This document shows positions 24,801-33,859 of a stretch of 64,000 bases of DNA, piece after piece (position 1 is the stretch's first letter; each line of letters opens with the position of its first letter). The position numbers and the translations under genes were made by a program. The notes beneath the pieces were generated by a model that was not told the DNA's origin, ran no database searches, and worked only from the letters and a program-made list of their open reading frames with translations. This DNA is from Streptomyces sp. NBC_00654 (lineage in GTDB: Bacteria > Actinomycetota > Actinomycetes > Streptomycetales > Streptomycetaceae). The stretch spans positions 1,364,001 through 1,428,000 of the forward strand of contig NZ_JAPEOB010000001.1 in NCBI RefSeq assembly GCF_026341775.1, read 5' to 3'.

Positions 24801-26284
24801 TTGTACTCGGTCTCCAGGACAGCGGTCTTGGCGTCGAACTTCTTCCAGCCGAACGTGTCGCTCTCGTTCTCCGCGTAGAGGCCGAGAGTGAGACTCGACC
24901 ACTTGCCCGCCGCGGCTTCGCGCGCCTTGGCGGTCACATCGAACTCAAGGTTGCCCGCCGCGCAGTCCTTGCTCCAGCCTTTGGACTCGTTCACCGTCTT
25001 CAGCGGCGAAGTACCCACCTTCGCGGGCTGGTTGTTCCAGGTCGTCTTCTTCGAGATCGCCTTGGTCTGCCAGATCTCGACGGGCCTGTCCTGGCAGGAC
25101 CAGGACCACACGTTCTTGATCCGGAAGGTCGACGACTTGACCTCGGCACCCTTGATGCTGTCGGTGTCGACCTGGAAGAAGGAGCGGGAAAGCCCGTTCG
25201 TCTCGTTCTCGTAGCCGACCCGGGCAACTTCGTTGGCGTTCCAGAAGGACGATTTGGGGTATTTCTTGTAGACCCGGGTCCAGTTCTCCTTCTTGCCCCA
25301 GGCCCAGGACGGGTCGATATAGACGGGGTATGTGGTGGCGGAACCCGTCAGCAGCGCCTGGTCGGGCTTGATCTCGATGCTGTCGCCACTGACAGTGGTG
25401 GGCATCTGCGCATCGGCCGCGCCCGGTGGTGGCTCGAATATGTCACCGGCCGCCGACCCCTCACCGGCGACGGTGGCGGACCTGGCTGCCGGCGTCGAGG
25501 AATCCGTACGGGAGTCCCACATCAGGGGAGTCGGGCTGGTGAACACCGTCTGCCCGGCGGGATCCACGGCGGCGAGGCTGCCGGACTCCGCGTCCGCCGA
25601 CACGGTGAGACCGACCGTCTTCATCTTGTAGGTAAGAGTGGCGAGTTCGGGATTTCTGGCCGCTTCGGCGGTCTTGACGACGAAGAGCTGGGAAAAGCCC
25701 TCGACCTCGGCCTTGAGTTGGAGGTCGACCCCGGGCAGCACCTCGCTGTACGTGGCCACGTTCTCGGTGAGCACCGGCGTGGGCAGTTCGGTCGGCCAGG
25801 ACAGCGTGAGCGTACGGCCGTCCTTGACCCCGGACAGCAGGGGGCCGGTGCCACCGCCGGAGAACGCGACACTGACCGTCGACGCTCTCGGTACCACGGT
25901 GCCGTCGGCGGCGAACGTCAGGCTGGGGTCGGTCGCCACCCAGGCCCCGTCCCGGAAGAGCCGGATCGGTGATCCGTATCGCTTGACGGAGAACGAGCCG
26001 TCGGGCTGTGCCCAGGTATCGGACACCTCGGTGCGCGCGGACATCAACTCGGCTGGGCTGCCGGTCGACTTGGCCTTCTCCAGAGCCCTGTCCTCTTCGC
26101 TGACGGAACCGTCGTCGACCGGGTCGTCAGCGGCGAGGGCGGCGCGCGGTGCGACGCCGGGCGAGGCCGTGGCGGTGACCGGAACGAGCGCTCCGGCTGA
26201 GCCGATGGCCGCGGCCAGAAGCAAAGAAACAGACCGATATGGCGGTTTGTTTCTCCTTCTGTGTTGCCTGGGTGTGTGTCTCAT
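21893..26284 (-). CDS. Large secreted DNRLRE / FG-GAP / bulb-lectin surface protein
   Basis: 1463 residues. A Sec signal (Arg/Lys-rich N-terminus, SVSLLLAAAIGSAGALVPVTATA) leads to a helical and beta region. About residues 320-430 match DNRLRE domains (WTRVYKKYPKSSFWNANEVA, then IWQTKAISKKTTWNNQP). An Ig-like stretch follows (FQVFRSGSSTPVIDRS). Several FG-GAP/VCBS repeats (DLNGDGSKDIWSVDS, DINADGRPDLLVQQG) come next, then a bulb-type lectin-like domain (about 1030-1120, ELTMKDDGDLEITS, LVVYKADGTTVLWDSK). It ends in six DYNGDG/DFDGDG repeats with Ca-loop-like Asp patterns. It is divergent from the RHS toxin and probably acts with it at the cell surface. ATG 26284 follows GAGGGG. Confidence 0.8.
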   Translation of the reverse strand: MRHTPRQHRRRNKPPYRSVSLLLAAAIGSAGALVPVTATASPGVAPRAALAADDPVDDGSVSEEDRALEKAKSTGSPAELMSARTEVSDTWAQPDGSFSVKRYGSPIRLFRDGAWVATDPSLTFAADGTVVPRASTVSVAFSGGGTGPLLSGVKDGRTLTLSWPTELPTPVLTENVATYSEVLPGVDLQLKAEVEGFSQLFVVKTAEAARNPELATLTYKMKTVGLTVSADAESGSLAAVDPAGQTVFTSPTPLMWDSRTDSSTPAARSATVAGEGSAAGDIFEPPPGAADAQMPTTVSGDSIEIKPDQALLTGSATTYPVYIDPSWAWGKKENWTRVYKKYPKSSFWNANEVARVGYENETNGLSRSFFQVDTDSIKGAEVKSSTFRIKNVWSWSCQDRPVEIWQTKAISKKTTWNNQPAKVGTSPLKTVNESKGWSKDCAAGNLEFDVTAKAREAAAGKWSSLTLGLYAENESDTFGWKKFDAKTAVLETEYNNPPNAPSGLGTNPKTSCSAGGLIGNTQVSLFATIDDPDAGNLSAQFQVFRSGSSTPVIDRSIGALKGRVATLPTTDALIPTGDYTWKVRAEDAQKATSGWSPTCKFSVDRTRPGTPPTISSLDGKFPSGENGWPSTTGKAREEGKFGFAPNGVTDVDHYVWWSSSAPELNDVLPGVPVTVRAPGYGAHFIYAYSVDKAGNQSDTATYIFYATRSAARDAPGDLNGDGSKDIWSVDSNGTLLTYSGRQNGEFSSATNGGQAFDDASITYRTDWGQDGYTDLVTLEYDPALKRKVLWTYTNNGLGIATTNYKEGKQPLTVKCPVVDEDSGCFGEPGWTGNDHWSDAGQVIAPGDINADGRPDLLVQQGKLLWAYFGGYTKRLSPPVLVGGDDWDKFTVLAPGDLNNDGLADLWLRNKATGDILRTYGSEGPNGILDPTAWGGTTARVKIAGGFPASTYPTLGTVGDLTGDGMADLWARKSDNTMTGWPGKVTGSEFSFGAAFPIDGAVGGIRIPAGTTLTGGQSYISRSAELTMKDDGDLEITSNAGKRLWSTKTAGNVGAMAVMQTKGNLVVYKADGTTVLWDSKTSGAEGYAVLQDRGNLVIHNAKGQSLWSSGTALRHDYNSDGRSDMADWYDHTDKSDTIHSFPTNSDGTFRNPLTGWNVPADSWAVSRMKRTTGDYNGDGIGDVAAVYGYDDGRVALWTWLGNTQGNFAAPFVSWQVPAGNWSFKRMTLSSGDFNSDGRDDVSVWYDYADGRDALWTFTADVRGGFNAPFSSWSSPSGNWTSSRDKQVTGDFNGDGRDDLAVFHGYSDGSNKIFTFLAAPTGGFTYPVGSWTSTSWGDWNRTTVHAGDFDGDGRDDIAAWYDYADGHDSIYTFPSSATGTFGSVAEAWTTPAGAMWRDHMSIVIGDYNGDGMDDFGALYGYDDGTIRAWTWSAQANRTFAKPVSSWEALTGYSFARSYAVERYGS

Positions 26285-26527
26285 TTCATTCCCCTCATGA
26301 AGTTCACAATTTCCGCGCCGACTTTAGGTCGTGACGTACGGGGCGGGGAATGGTGAATTCCGAAATGGACGGCAATGTGACGCCGCAGGGGTGGAGAGGA
26401 TTGGCTGACTAGTGATGCGTTTTCGGTACAGAAGGGGCAAGCTGTGCACACTTCAGGGGGTAGTGACTTTTCTGTGGAGATCCTGTTAGCTTCCGACGGT
26501 CATTCGTGGGGCGGCAAGGGGTGGGGT
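26285..26527. promoter_or_regulatory. Divergent promoter region of the surface protein and the RHS toxin
   Basis: A 243-bp gap, less GC-rich than its neighbours. A gttagcttcc segment at about 26484-26494 is a possible -10 for the RHS gene. I see no clear operator. Confidence 0.35.
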
Positions 26528-29500
26528 ATGCGCAGATTCAGAAGGACATGGTTGGCTATGCCATTGTCCGCAGCACTCTTGGTGGGAATTCTCCCGGGAG
26601 TGGCCTTTTCGGCTGATCCGGCTGAGGCGTCCGCGCGCCCGTCCACCCACATCGAGCAGCCGAAGGCCGTGCCGGTGGTTCCGGTCGAGTTTGGTGGCAA
26701 GAAGCGCAAGGACGACGCCAAGAGTCATCCCTGGCGGTCTCCGAAGGTCACCTGGCCGACCGCGTCGAGTGCCGACGTTGTGCTGGATCCCGCGAGCGGG
26801 AAATCCGTCCGGCCCGAGGACAGTTCGCCGGTCTCGATCGCCGCAGCCGCCACACATGCCACGACTGCCGGAACGCGGCAACGCAAGACCATGTCCGCGG
26901 AGGCCGGTCCGCCGGTGAAGGCCAGGGTCTCGGTCGCGAGCCGGGCCGCCGCCGACAGGGCGGGGGTGGACGGTCTGCTGCTCTCGGTGGAGCGCAGCGA
27001 CGAGAAGGCCGGCGTCCAGCCGGTGAGCGTGGCCGTCGACTATTCGACGTTCCAGGGGGCGTACGGCGGAGACTGGGCCGCACGGCTACGCCTCGTCGAA
27101 ATGCCCGCGTGCGCGTTGACGACGCCGCAGAAGTCGGGGTGTGGCACCACCACTCCGCTCAAGACCGTCAATGACACCGAGCGGAGGACGCTGTCGGCGA
27201 CCGCCTCGGTATCCGCAGGCGCACCGACTGTGCTGGCGGCGACAGCAGGGGAGTCGGGCGCGTCCGGCTCGTACAAGGCCACACCGCTCCAACCTTCGGG
27301 GGCGTGGAGTGCGGGTGGCTCGACAGGGTCGTTCAACTGGGCGCAGGAGATCGGAGTTCCGACCGTCCCCGGCGGACTGAAGCCCAGCGTTTCGCTGAAC
27401 TACTCGTCACAGAGCGTCGATGGCCGGACTGCCGCGTCGAACAACCAGCCCAGCTGGATTGGTGACGGGTGGTCCTGGGAGCCGGGGTACATCGAGCGGC
27501 GGTACAAGTCCTGCAACGATGACAAGGACGGCGGCACCAACACCACCAAGGTCGGTGACCGGTGCTGGTTCAACGACAACGCGACGCTGTCCCTCGGTGG
27601 CAAGACGACCGAGTTGGTGCATGACGCGGCCAAAGGCTGGCACCCGGCCCAGGACGCGGGCGAGAAGATCGAGAAGCTGACCGGCGCCTCCAACGGTGAC
27701 AAGGGCACCACCGGCGTCGATGGTGCCGGTGAGCACTGGAAGGTCACCACGACGGACGGGACGCAGTACTTCTTCGGCCTGAACCGGCTTCCCGGCTGGA
27801 GCGATCACGGCACGGCGGACGATGACCCGGTCACCAACTCCACCCTCACCGCACCTGTCTTCGGCAACCAGACCGGCGAGCCCTGCTACAACGCGTCGTT
27901 CGCATCCGCCTGGTGCCAGCAGGCATGGCGCTGGCAGCTCGACTACGTCGTCGACGTACATGGCAACGCGATGTCGTACTACTGGAAGACCGAGACCAAC
28001 AACTACGGCCGCAATGTCTCGGAGACCACGGGCAAGGCGACGGTCACCCCGTACGACCGTGGCGGGTACCTCGACCACATCGACTACGGGCTGCGTCACG
28101 GAGGTGCTTATACGGGCAAGGCAATGGGACGGGTCGACTTCGGTGTCGACGAAAGGTGTCTCAGCAGCTGTGGAACCTTCGACGCGGCGAACGCGAAGAA
28201 CTGGCCCGACGTCCCTTACGACCTGTACTGCAAGGACGGTGCGACGGAGTGCAAGGACCAGTACTCGGCGAGCTTCTGGTCCCGGAAGAAACTCTCCACG
28301 ATCACCACGAAGGTGCTGACCGGGGGGACGTACAAGGACGTTGATTCGTGGACGCTCAAGCAGGGCTTTCCGGCCTCCGGTGATGGCCTCTCCACGCCCA
28401 TGTGGCTGGAGTCGATCCAGCGCACCGGAAAGACAGGAGGCAGCGAGACGCTTCCGCCGGTGACCTTCGCGGGTGAGCAGTTGGCCAATCGGGTCGACAA
28501 GACCGGGGACGGTCTGGCTCCGTTCATCCGGTTGCGCATGAATCAGGTGATCAATGAGACCGGTGGTGAGATCGGCGCGTACTACTCCGATCCCGACTGC
28601 ACTGTGACCACGTTGCCGGCCGCTGACGGGACGAACAAGACCCGTTGTTTCCCCGTGAAGTGGGCCTTCGAAGGAGAAACGGCCAAGCTGGACTGGTTCC
28701 ACTCGTACGTGGTGACCAAGGTCCAGGAGGGCGACAGACGTGACGAGACTCCGGACACGATCACCAAGTACAGCTATCTGGACGGCGCAGCGTGGGCCAA
28801 GAGCACGGATGAGTTCACCAAGAAGGACGACCGGACCTACTCGGTGGCTCGCGGGTACGGCCGGGTGCAGACACGTACGGGCGGCATCGAATCGGGGCCG
28901 ACGCTGACGGAGGCTCGCTACTTCCGGGGGATCGACGGCGCCGCCGTGGAGAACTCGGCAGGCGCGGCGGTCACGGACCGTGAGCAGTTCGCCGGCGTGA
29001 CGCGCGAGAGTGCCACGTACAACGGCGACGACACCTCCAAGCTCGTGTCCGCTGTGTCCTACACCCCTTGGCGTTCGGCTCTCACGGCCAGCCGGACCCG
29101 CGCCGACCTGCCGGACCTGGAGGCGTACCTCACCGGCACGCTGAAGGAGGAGGAGCGGACTTCGACAGCGTCCGGCACCCGGACCACCTCCCTGACACGG
29201 ACATTCGACGGCTACGGGCAGGTCACTTCCGAGTCCGATACGGGCGACACGGCGAAGACCGGGGACGAGAAGTGCACCACCACCACGTACGTCGCCAACA
29301 CGACGAGCCGTCTCCTCGATGTGGTCGCTCAGAAGAAGACCGTGGCGGCACTGTGCGGCGACGCGGCGGGCACGGGGAGTGTGATCAGCGACGAGCGCAT
29401 GTACTACGACGGAGCTACGTCGTTGACGGCTGTGCCGTCCAAGGGCGACGCGACCAAGGTCGAGAAGCTCAACGGCCTCGGCACGGGCTACGACACGGTG

Positions 29501-32500
29501 GCCGCGACTCCCGCAGCCGACTTCGATGTCTACGGACGGGCGCTGTCGGCCACCGATGCCTACGGCAAGGAGACCGAAACGGTCTATACGCCGGTGCAGG
29601 GGGAGGTGCCGACCAGGACTCTGGTCACCAACCCTCTCGGCCACCAGATCACCACTGACGTGGACCCACTGCGCGGTCTGCCGGTCAAGGTGACCGATGC
29701 GAATGCGCGGGTCACGTCGACCGCGTACGACGCGCTGGGCCGGGTGACGAAGGTCTGGCTGCCTTCCCACCCCGCCGCCACCCAGCCCGATCTGCCGAGC
29801 CAGTCGTTCGAGTATCAGATCCGCAAGACCGGTCCCGTCGTCGTCACGACGAAAACCCTTAACTACCGTTCCGCCTATGGGGTCTCGTACACCTTTTATG
29901 ACGGACTGATGCGGGAGATGCAGTCTCAGGCGAAGTCCCCGGACGACGAGGGACGCCTGGTCACCGAGACCCGCTACAACAGCCGAGGGCAGGCCTGGCA
30001 CAGCTCGGGTGTGTACTACGCCACCGGGGAGGCGGAGCCCGTCCCGGTGACCGCGATGGATCTCAAGTACCCGGACGCGACCGAGACGCTCTTCGACGGC
30101 GCGGGCCGCACTGTGGCCCTGATCTCACGCAACCACGGTGAGGAGACCAAGCGCACCACCACGAGCTACACGGGCGATACGACGACCGTCATTCCGCCCG
30201 CTGGCGGAACCGCGACCACCACCGTCACGGACGCTCTAGGCCGTACCACGGAGCTGAAGCAGTACACGGATGCGGGAAGGGCCAAGTCCCAGTCCACGGT
30301 GTACACGTACAACAAGCTGGGGCAGTTGGAGCAGGTCACCGATCCGTCGGGTGCGACCTGGAAGTACGGCTACGACGCCGCAGGCCGACAGGACCATGTC
30401 GAGGATCCCGACAAGGGAGCTTCGGACACCGCGTACGACGAGGGCGGGCGTGCCACCGATGTCACGGACGCCCGTGGCATCACTCTGCACACCGCCTACG
30501 ACGATCTGGGGCGCCCCACCGCGCTCACCCGGGGCGCCACGAAGCTGGCCGACTGGGAATACGACAAGTCTTCCAAGGGCCTCGGGCAACTCTCCAGCAC
30601 GACTCGCCATGACGGGGGAAACACTTACATCAGCACGGTCGTCAATTACAACGCTTTCTACAAGCCGGTCGTGAGCCGCTTCACCGTTCCTGCCTCGGAA
30701 GGCGCCCTGGCTGGTACGTACGAGTGGACGGACGTCTACAACACCATTACCGGCCAGCTGATGGAGTCGGCGCAGCCCGCCATGGGCGATCTCCCGGACG
30801 AGGCTGTCACCAACGCGTACGCGTTCAGCGCCGGCCTTCCCGTGTCGGTGTCCGGTGGTGACGACATCGCCATCCTGGCCTCGGTGAGTTACGACCACTA
30901 CGGTCGTCCTCTTGAGCAGGCGTTCGGCGCAATTGCCCAACAGCTCTGGAAGAGGCGTCAGTACGACCAGCACACGGGGGAGCTGACCCAGGCTTCCACC
31001 GAGCGTGACGTCGAGCCGCGCTTCATCGACAACGTCAGCTACACCTATGACCTCGCAGGCAATATCAAGAAGATCGGTACGGTAACCGGCCAGGACGCCA
31101 CCGTCGTCAGCGACACCCAGTGCTTCGGTCTCGACACCCTGCGCCGCATCACCGACGCCTGGACCGCGACCGATGACTGCGCGGCCGCGTCCCCGACCGC
31201 GGCGGTTATCGGCGGTCCGGACCCGTACTGGACCACGTACACCTACGATGCCGTCGGCAACCGCAAGACCGAGACCCAGCACACCGCAGCGGCCGGTCCC
31301 GCCACGGATACGGTGCGCACGTACCAGGCTCCCGAGGCGGGAACGCACAACCTTCCCGGTATCACACAGACGGGCACGAACCAGCACACCGAGACCTATA
31401 CCTACGACGAGACAGGCAACACTCGGACCCGCAAGATCGGCAACGCCGATCTGCAGGACCTCACGTGGGATACCGAAGGCCATCTGGCTTCCGTCACCGA
31501 AGTCACCAGCACCACCAACTACCTGTACGACACGTCGGGTAGCCGCATGGTGCGACGCGACTCGACCGGGACCACGCTCTACCTGCCCTTCGGCAACGAA
31601 CTGCACCTCGACAAGGCCGGCAAGGTCACGGGTACCCGCTACTACACCGCAGCGGGTGAAACCGTAGCCCTGCGCAAGGGCGGGAAGCTCAGCTTCCTGA
31701 TCAACGACCACCACGGCACCAGCACCACTCAGGTCTCCGCGGACGCGGCCCAGACCGTCACCCGTCGTCAGAGCACCATCTTCGGCGCGCCCCGTGGTTC
31801 CCAGCCCACAACATGGGCCGGGGACAAGGGATTCGTCGGCGGAACGAAGGACCCCGACACCGAACTCACCCACCTCGGCGCCCGCGAGTACGACCCGGCC
31901 AGCGGCCGCTTCATCAGCGTCGATCCGATCCTGGACCTCGCCGATCCCCAGCAGGCACACGGCTACACCTACGCGAACAACAACCCCGTCTCCTTCAGTG
32001 ATCCCAGCGGGCTGCGGCCCGACGGCCCGGTCGGTGGCAACGACTACAACGATGTCCGCAGTACGACTGATGGTTCGAACAACGGGAAGGCCGGCAGCGG
32101 ATGGTTCCGCGACAGCCAAGGAGGCTGGAGCTACCGACACCAGCAGTACTGGCCCGGGCACCTCGGTAGCAAGGTAAGCGGCGTCACCACCGTCTCCTAC
32201 TCCTGGTCCTCGCGCGTGAGGGCGAAGGGGAAGCCCGTCAGCGGCTATGTGATCCCGCACCCGAAGGTCGCCCCGAAGAACTTCTACACGAAGTGGGTCG
32301 CACCGATCGCGGTATCCGTCCTGCTGCCGGATGTGCAGGCATGGCAGGACTGCGGCGGCGGTGACCTGAGCCAGTGCGGCTGGTCGGCCACGGACCTTCC
32401 GCTGCTGAAGCCTCTGAAGGCGATCAAGGGGGCCAAGAAGGCCGTTGACGCCGCCTCGACTGCGGCCAAGAAGTGCCACAGCTTCCTGCCGGGCACCCGA

Positions 32501-33208
32501 GTTCTGCTGGCAGATGGCACAAGTAAGAAGATCGAGGACGTCGAGAAGGGGGACGTCGTACTCGCCACGGACCCGGATACCGGTGAGACACGGTCCAAGG
32601 AAGTCATCGAGACCATTCTGACCAAGGATGACAAGGACTTCACCGAGCTCAACGTCACCACGGATATGGGCGAAGCCAGCATCGTCGCCACGGACACCCA
32701 TCCCTTCTGGTCGGTGAACCAGAAGAAGTGGCTCGACGCGGGGAAAGTACAGCCGGGGACCAAGCTGCTCACATCCGATGGTCGTGATGTCGAGGTCACT
32801 TCGACGCGGCACTATACGAAGCGGCAGCAGACGCACGACCTCACGGTTGAGGGCATCCACACGTACTATGTGCTGGCGGGTGCCACGCCGGTCCTCGTGC
32901 ACAACTGCAATCTGTTTGATGGACCTGGCTGGCAACACGTGCTGGATGAGCACGTAGATGGAAGTCCGGGAGTGGTTTCAGGAAACACTACTTTCTCCAA
33001 TTATATGGATCTGGATGAAATTGGAGAATTGATTGAGGGTGCCGCTAAAACTCCCGGGCGGCGAAATACCCCTGATGCAACTGGGCGTCCTCGCGACGGA
33101 ACAATTCACACGTACGATTTCGATTACCCTGTTGGGTCTCGAGGTGAAACTAGCGTCGAAGTGATTCTCAATCCAAACGGATCTCTGCGTACCGCCTACC
33201 CGAGGTGA
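26528..33208 (+). CDS. RHS/YD-repeat polymorphic toxin with HINT domain and C-terminal toxin tip
   Basis: 2226 residues. A Sec signal (MRRFRRTWLAMPLSAALLVG, then VAFSA) predicts export. An N-terminal part with a conserved GSFNWAQEIGVPTVPGGLKPSVSLNYSSQSVDG segment leads into many YD repeats (residues about 950-1750, such as YDAAGRQDHVEDPDKGASD and YDDLGRPTALTRG). The RHS core sits near 1780 (HLGAREYDPASGRFISVDP, then YANNNPVSFSDPSG). A HINT autoprotease spans about 1983-2126 (CHSFLPGTRVLLADG, TDTHPFWSV, and the end TPVLVHNC). The last 100 residues, after HNC, are the variable toxin. They start GWQHVLDEHVDG and end TAYPR, suggesting a BECR-fold ribonuclease. GC and codon bias drop sharply at the toxin tip. 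ATG 26528 precedes the signal; 26444 would add 28 residues. Confidence 0.88.
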   Translation: MRRFRRTWLAMPLSAALLVGILPGVAFSADPAEASARPSTHIEQPKAVPVVPVEFGGKKRKDDAKSHPWRSPKVTWPTASSADVVLDPASGKSVRPEDSSPVSIAAAATHATTAGTRQRKTMSAEAGPPVKARVSVASRAAADRAGVDGLLLSVERSDEKAGVQPVSVAVDYSTFQGAYGGDWAARLRLVEMPACALTTPQKSGCGTTTPLKTVNDTERRTLSATASVSAGAPTVLAATAGESGASGSYKATPLQPSGAWSAGGSTGSFNWAQEIGVPTVPGGLKPSVSLNYSSQSVDGRTAASNNQPSWIGDGWSWEPGYIERRYKSCNDDKDGGTNTTKVGDRCWFNDNATLSLGGKTTELVHDAAKGWHPAQDAGEKIEKLTGASNGDKGTTGVDGAGEHWKVTTTDGTQYFFGLNRLPGWSDHGTADDDPVTNSTLTAPVFGNQTGEPCYNASFASAWCQQAWRWQLDYVVDVHGNAMSYYWKTETNNYGRNVSETTGKATVTPYDRGGYLDHIDYGLRHGGAYTGKAMGRVDFGVDERCLSSCGTFDAANAKNWPDVPYDLYCKDGATECKDQYSASFWSRKKLSTITTKVLTGGTYKDVDSWTLKQGFPASGDGLSTPMWLESIQRTGKTGGSETLPPVTFAGEQLANRVDKTGDGLAPFIRLRMNQVINETGGEIGAYYSDPDCTVTTLPAADGTNKTRCFPVKWAFEGETAKLDWFHSYVVTKVQEGDRRDETPDTITKYSYLDGAAWAKSTDEFTKKDDRTYSVARGYGRVQTRTGGIESGPTLTEARYFRGIDGAAVENSAGAAVTDREQFAGVTRESATYNGDDTSKLVSAVSYTPWRSALTASRTRADLPDLEAYLTGTLKEEERTSTASGTRTTSLTRTFDGYGQVTSESDTGDTAKTGDEKCTTTTYVANTTSRLLDVVAQKKTVAALCGDAAGTGSVISDERMYYDGATSLTAVPSKGDATKVEKLNGLGTGYDTVAATPAADFDVYGRALSATDAYGKETETVYTPVQGEVPTRTLVTNPLGHQITTDVDPLRGLPVKVTDANARVTSTAYDALGRVTKVWLPSHPAATQPDLPSQSFEYQIRKTGPVVVTTKTLNYRSAYGVSYTFYDGLMREMQSQAKSPDDEGRLVTETRYNSRGQAWHSSGVYYATGEAEPVPVTAMDLKYPDATETLFDGAGRTVALISRNHGEETKRTTTSYTGDTTTVIPPAGGTATTTVTDALGRTTELKQYTDAGRAKSQSTVYTYNKLGQLEQVTDPSGATWKYGYDAAGRQDHVEDPDKGASDTAYDEGGRATDVTDARGITLHTAYDDLGRPTALTRGATKLADWEYDKSSKGLGQLSSTTRHDGGNTYISTVVNYNAFYKPVVSRFTVPASEGALAGTYEWTDVYNTITGQLMESAQPAMGDLPDEAVTNAYAFSAGLPVSVSGGDDIAILASVSYDHYGRPLEQAFGAIAQQLWKRRQYDQHTGELTQASTERDVEPRFIDNVSYTYDLAGNIKKIGTVTGQDATVVSDTQCFGLDTLRRITDAWTATDDCAAASPTAAVIGGPDPYWTTYTYDAVGNRKTETQHTAAAGPATDTVRTYQAPEAGTHNLPGITQTGTNQHTETYTYDETGNTRTRKIGNADLQDLTWDTEGHLASVTEVTSTTNYLYDTSGSRMVRRDSTGTTLYLPFGNELHLDKAGKVTGTRYYTAAGETVALRKGGKLSFLINDHHGTSTTQVSADAAQTVTRRQSTIFGAPRGSQPTTWAGDKGFVGGTKDPDTELTHLGAREYDPASGRFISVDPILDLADPQQAHGYTYANNNPVSFSDPSGLRPDGPVGGNDYNDVRSTTDGSNNGKAGSGWFRDSQGGWSYRHQQYWPGHLGSKVSGVTTVSYSWSSRVRAKGKPVSGYVIPHPKVAPKNFYTKWVAPIAVSVLLPDVQAWQDCGGGDLSQCGWSATDLPLLKPLKAIKGAKKAVDAASTAAKKCHSFLPGTRVLLADGTSKKIEDVEKGDVVLATDPDTGETRSKEVIETILTKDDKDFTELNVTTDMGEASIVATDTHPFWSVNQKKWLDAGKVQPGTKLLTSDGRDVEVTSTRHYTKRQQTHDLTVEGIHTYYVLAGATPVLVHNCNLFDGPGWQHVLDEHVDGSPGVVSGNTTFSNYMDLDEIGELIEGAAKTPGRRNTPDATGRPRDGTIHTYDFDYPVGSRGETSVEVILNPNGSLRTAYPR

Positions 33209-33213
33209 TGGCG

Positions 33214-33663
33214 ATGGAAGAATTGTCTCTGCATTGGAATATGGTTCGGCCCGGATCGGCCAACCTCATTCTGCGATTTCCGCATGAGGTCATCGAAGTG
33301 CACACCACATATGTGGGAGATGGTCTCCGCTCTGTAGTGCAAGCTGCCATCGATCTCCGACTGGGGTCAAGCTCGGCAACGGCCTTCCTTCCTGCCGAAC
33401 CTGCGGGTACCTTCCTGTTTTTTACGGGAGCAGACGAAGAGGTGTACTTGCAGGTCGTTCAATTCGCGGACATGGAATCAGAGTCTCGTCGCTGGAGTGG
33501 CGGCAATCTGCGATGGTGCGGTCGGATCGACGTTCGTACACTTATCCGCAGCGTAGTGGTAATGGCTGACGACGTGCTCGTTCAGTGTGGCGGAGCTGAC
33601 GCGTATGCAAGGGAGTGGGGTGGAATCACTTTCCCGATTCGCGAGTTGGGGAATCTCCGGTAG
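33214..33663 (+). CDS. Probable immunity protein for the RHS toxin
   Basis: 149 residues, soluble, acidic, with an alternating beta/helix pattern (NLILRFPHEVIEVHTTYVG, GTFLFFTGADEEVYLQVVQF, IRSVVVMADDVLVQCGG). No family recognised. It starts within 6 nt of the toxin stop and shares its low GC. In polymorphic toxin systems the gene directly after the toxin tip encodes the specific inhibitor, so immunity is inferred from position. GAGG at 33202-33205 best fits ATG 33214; GTG 33205 and ATG 33208 overlap the toxin stop and are alternatives. Confidence 0.7.
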   Translation: MEELSLHWNMVRPGSANLILRFPHEVIEVHTTYVGDGLRSVVQAAIDLRLGSSSATAFLPAEPAGTFLFFTGADEEVYLQVVQFADMESESRRWSGGNLRWCGRIDVRTLIRSVVVMADDVLVQCGGADAYAREWGGITFPIRELGNLR

Positions 33664-33768
33664 ACCGTGATCCTGGTGTGCCCAGCAGGCAGATGAAAAA
33701 GGTCTCCGAGCGGATGCGGACGCCGTGGTAGCGCCGCCCGGCTTCTGGATGTAGTGAGTGCAAACCTA

Positions 33769-33799
33769 AAGGCCCGTCAGGCTGGTTCTGACGGGCCTT
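33769..33799 (+). terminator. Rho-independent-type terminator after the immunity gene
   Basis: aaggcccgtcag (33769-33780) pairs perfectly with ctgacgggcctt (33788-33799) across a 7-nt loop. A strong hairpin about 105 nt past the immunity stop. Confidence 0.75.
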
Positions 33800-33859
33800 C
33801 AGCGGGTCTTGAAGGCAGTAGTTGACGGCAACGCTCCCCGTACGAGAGGAAGGCTGACC

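Noticed and set aside
27407..32953. Two very long minus-strand open frames (over 860 codons each) opposite the RHS gene
   Set aside because: They lack family motifs and are by-products of third-position G/C bias on the plus strand, where RHS repeats are unmistakable.
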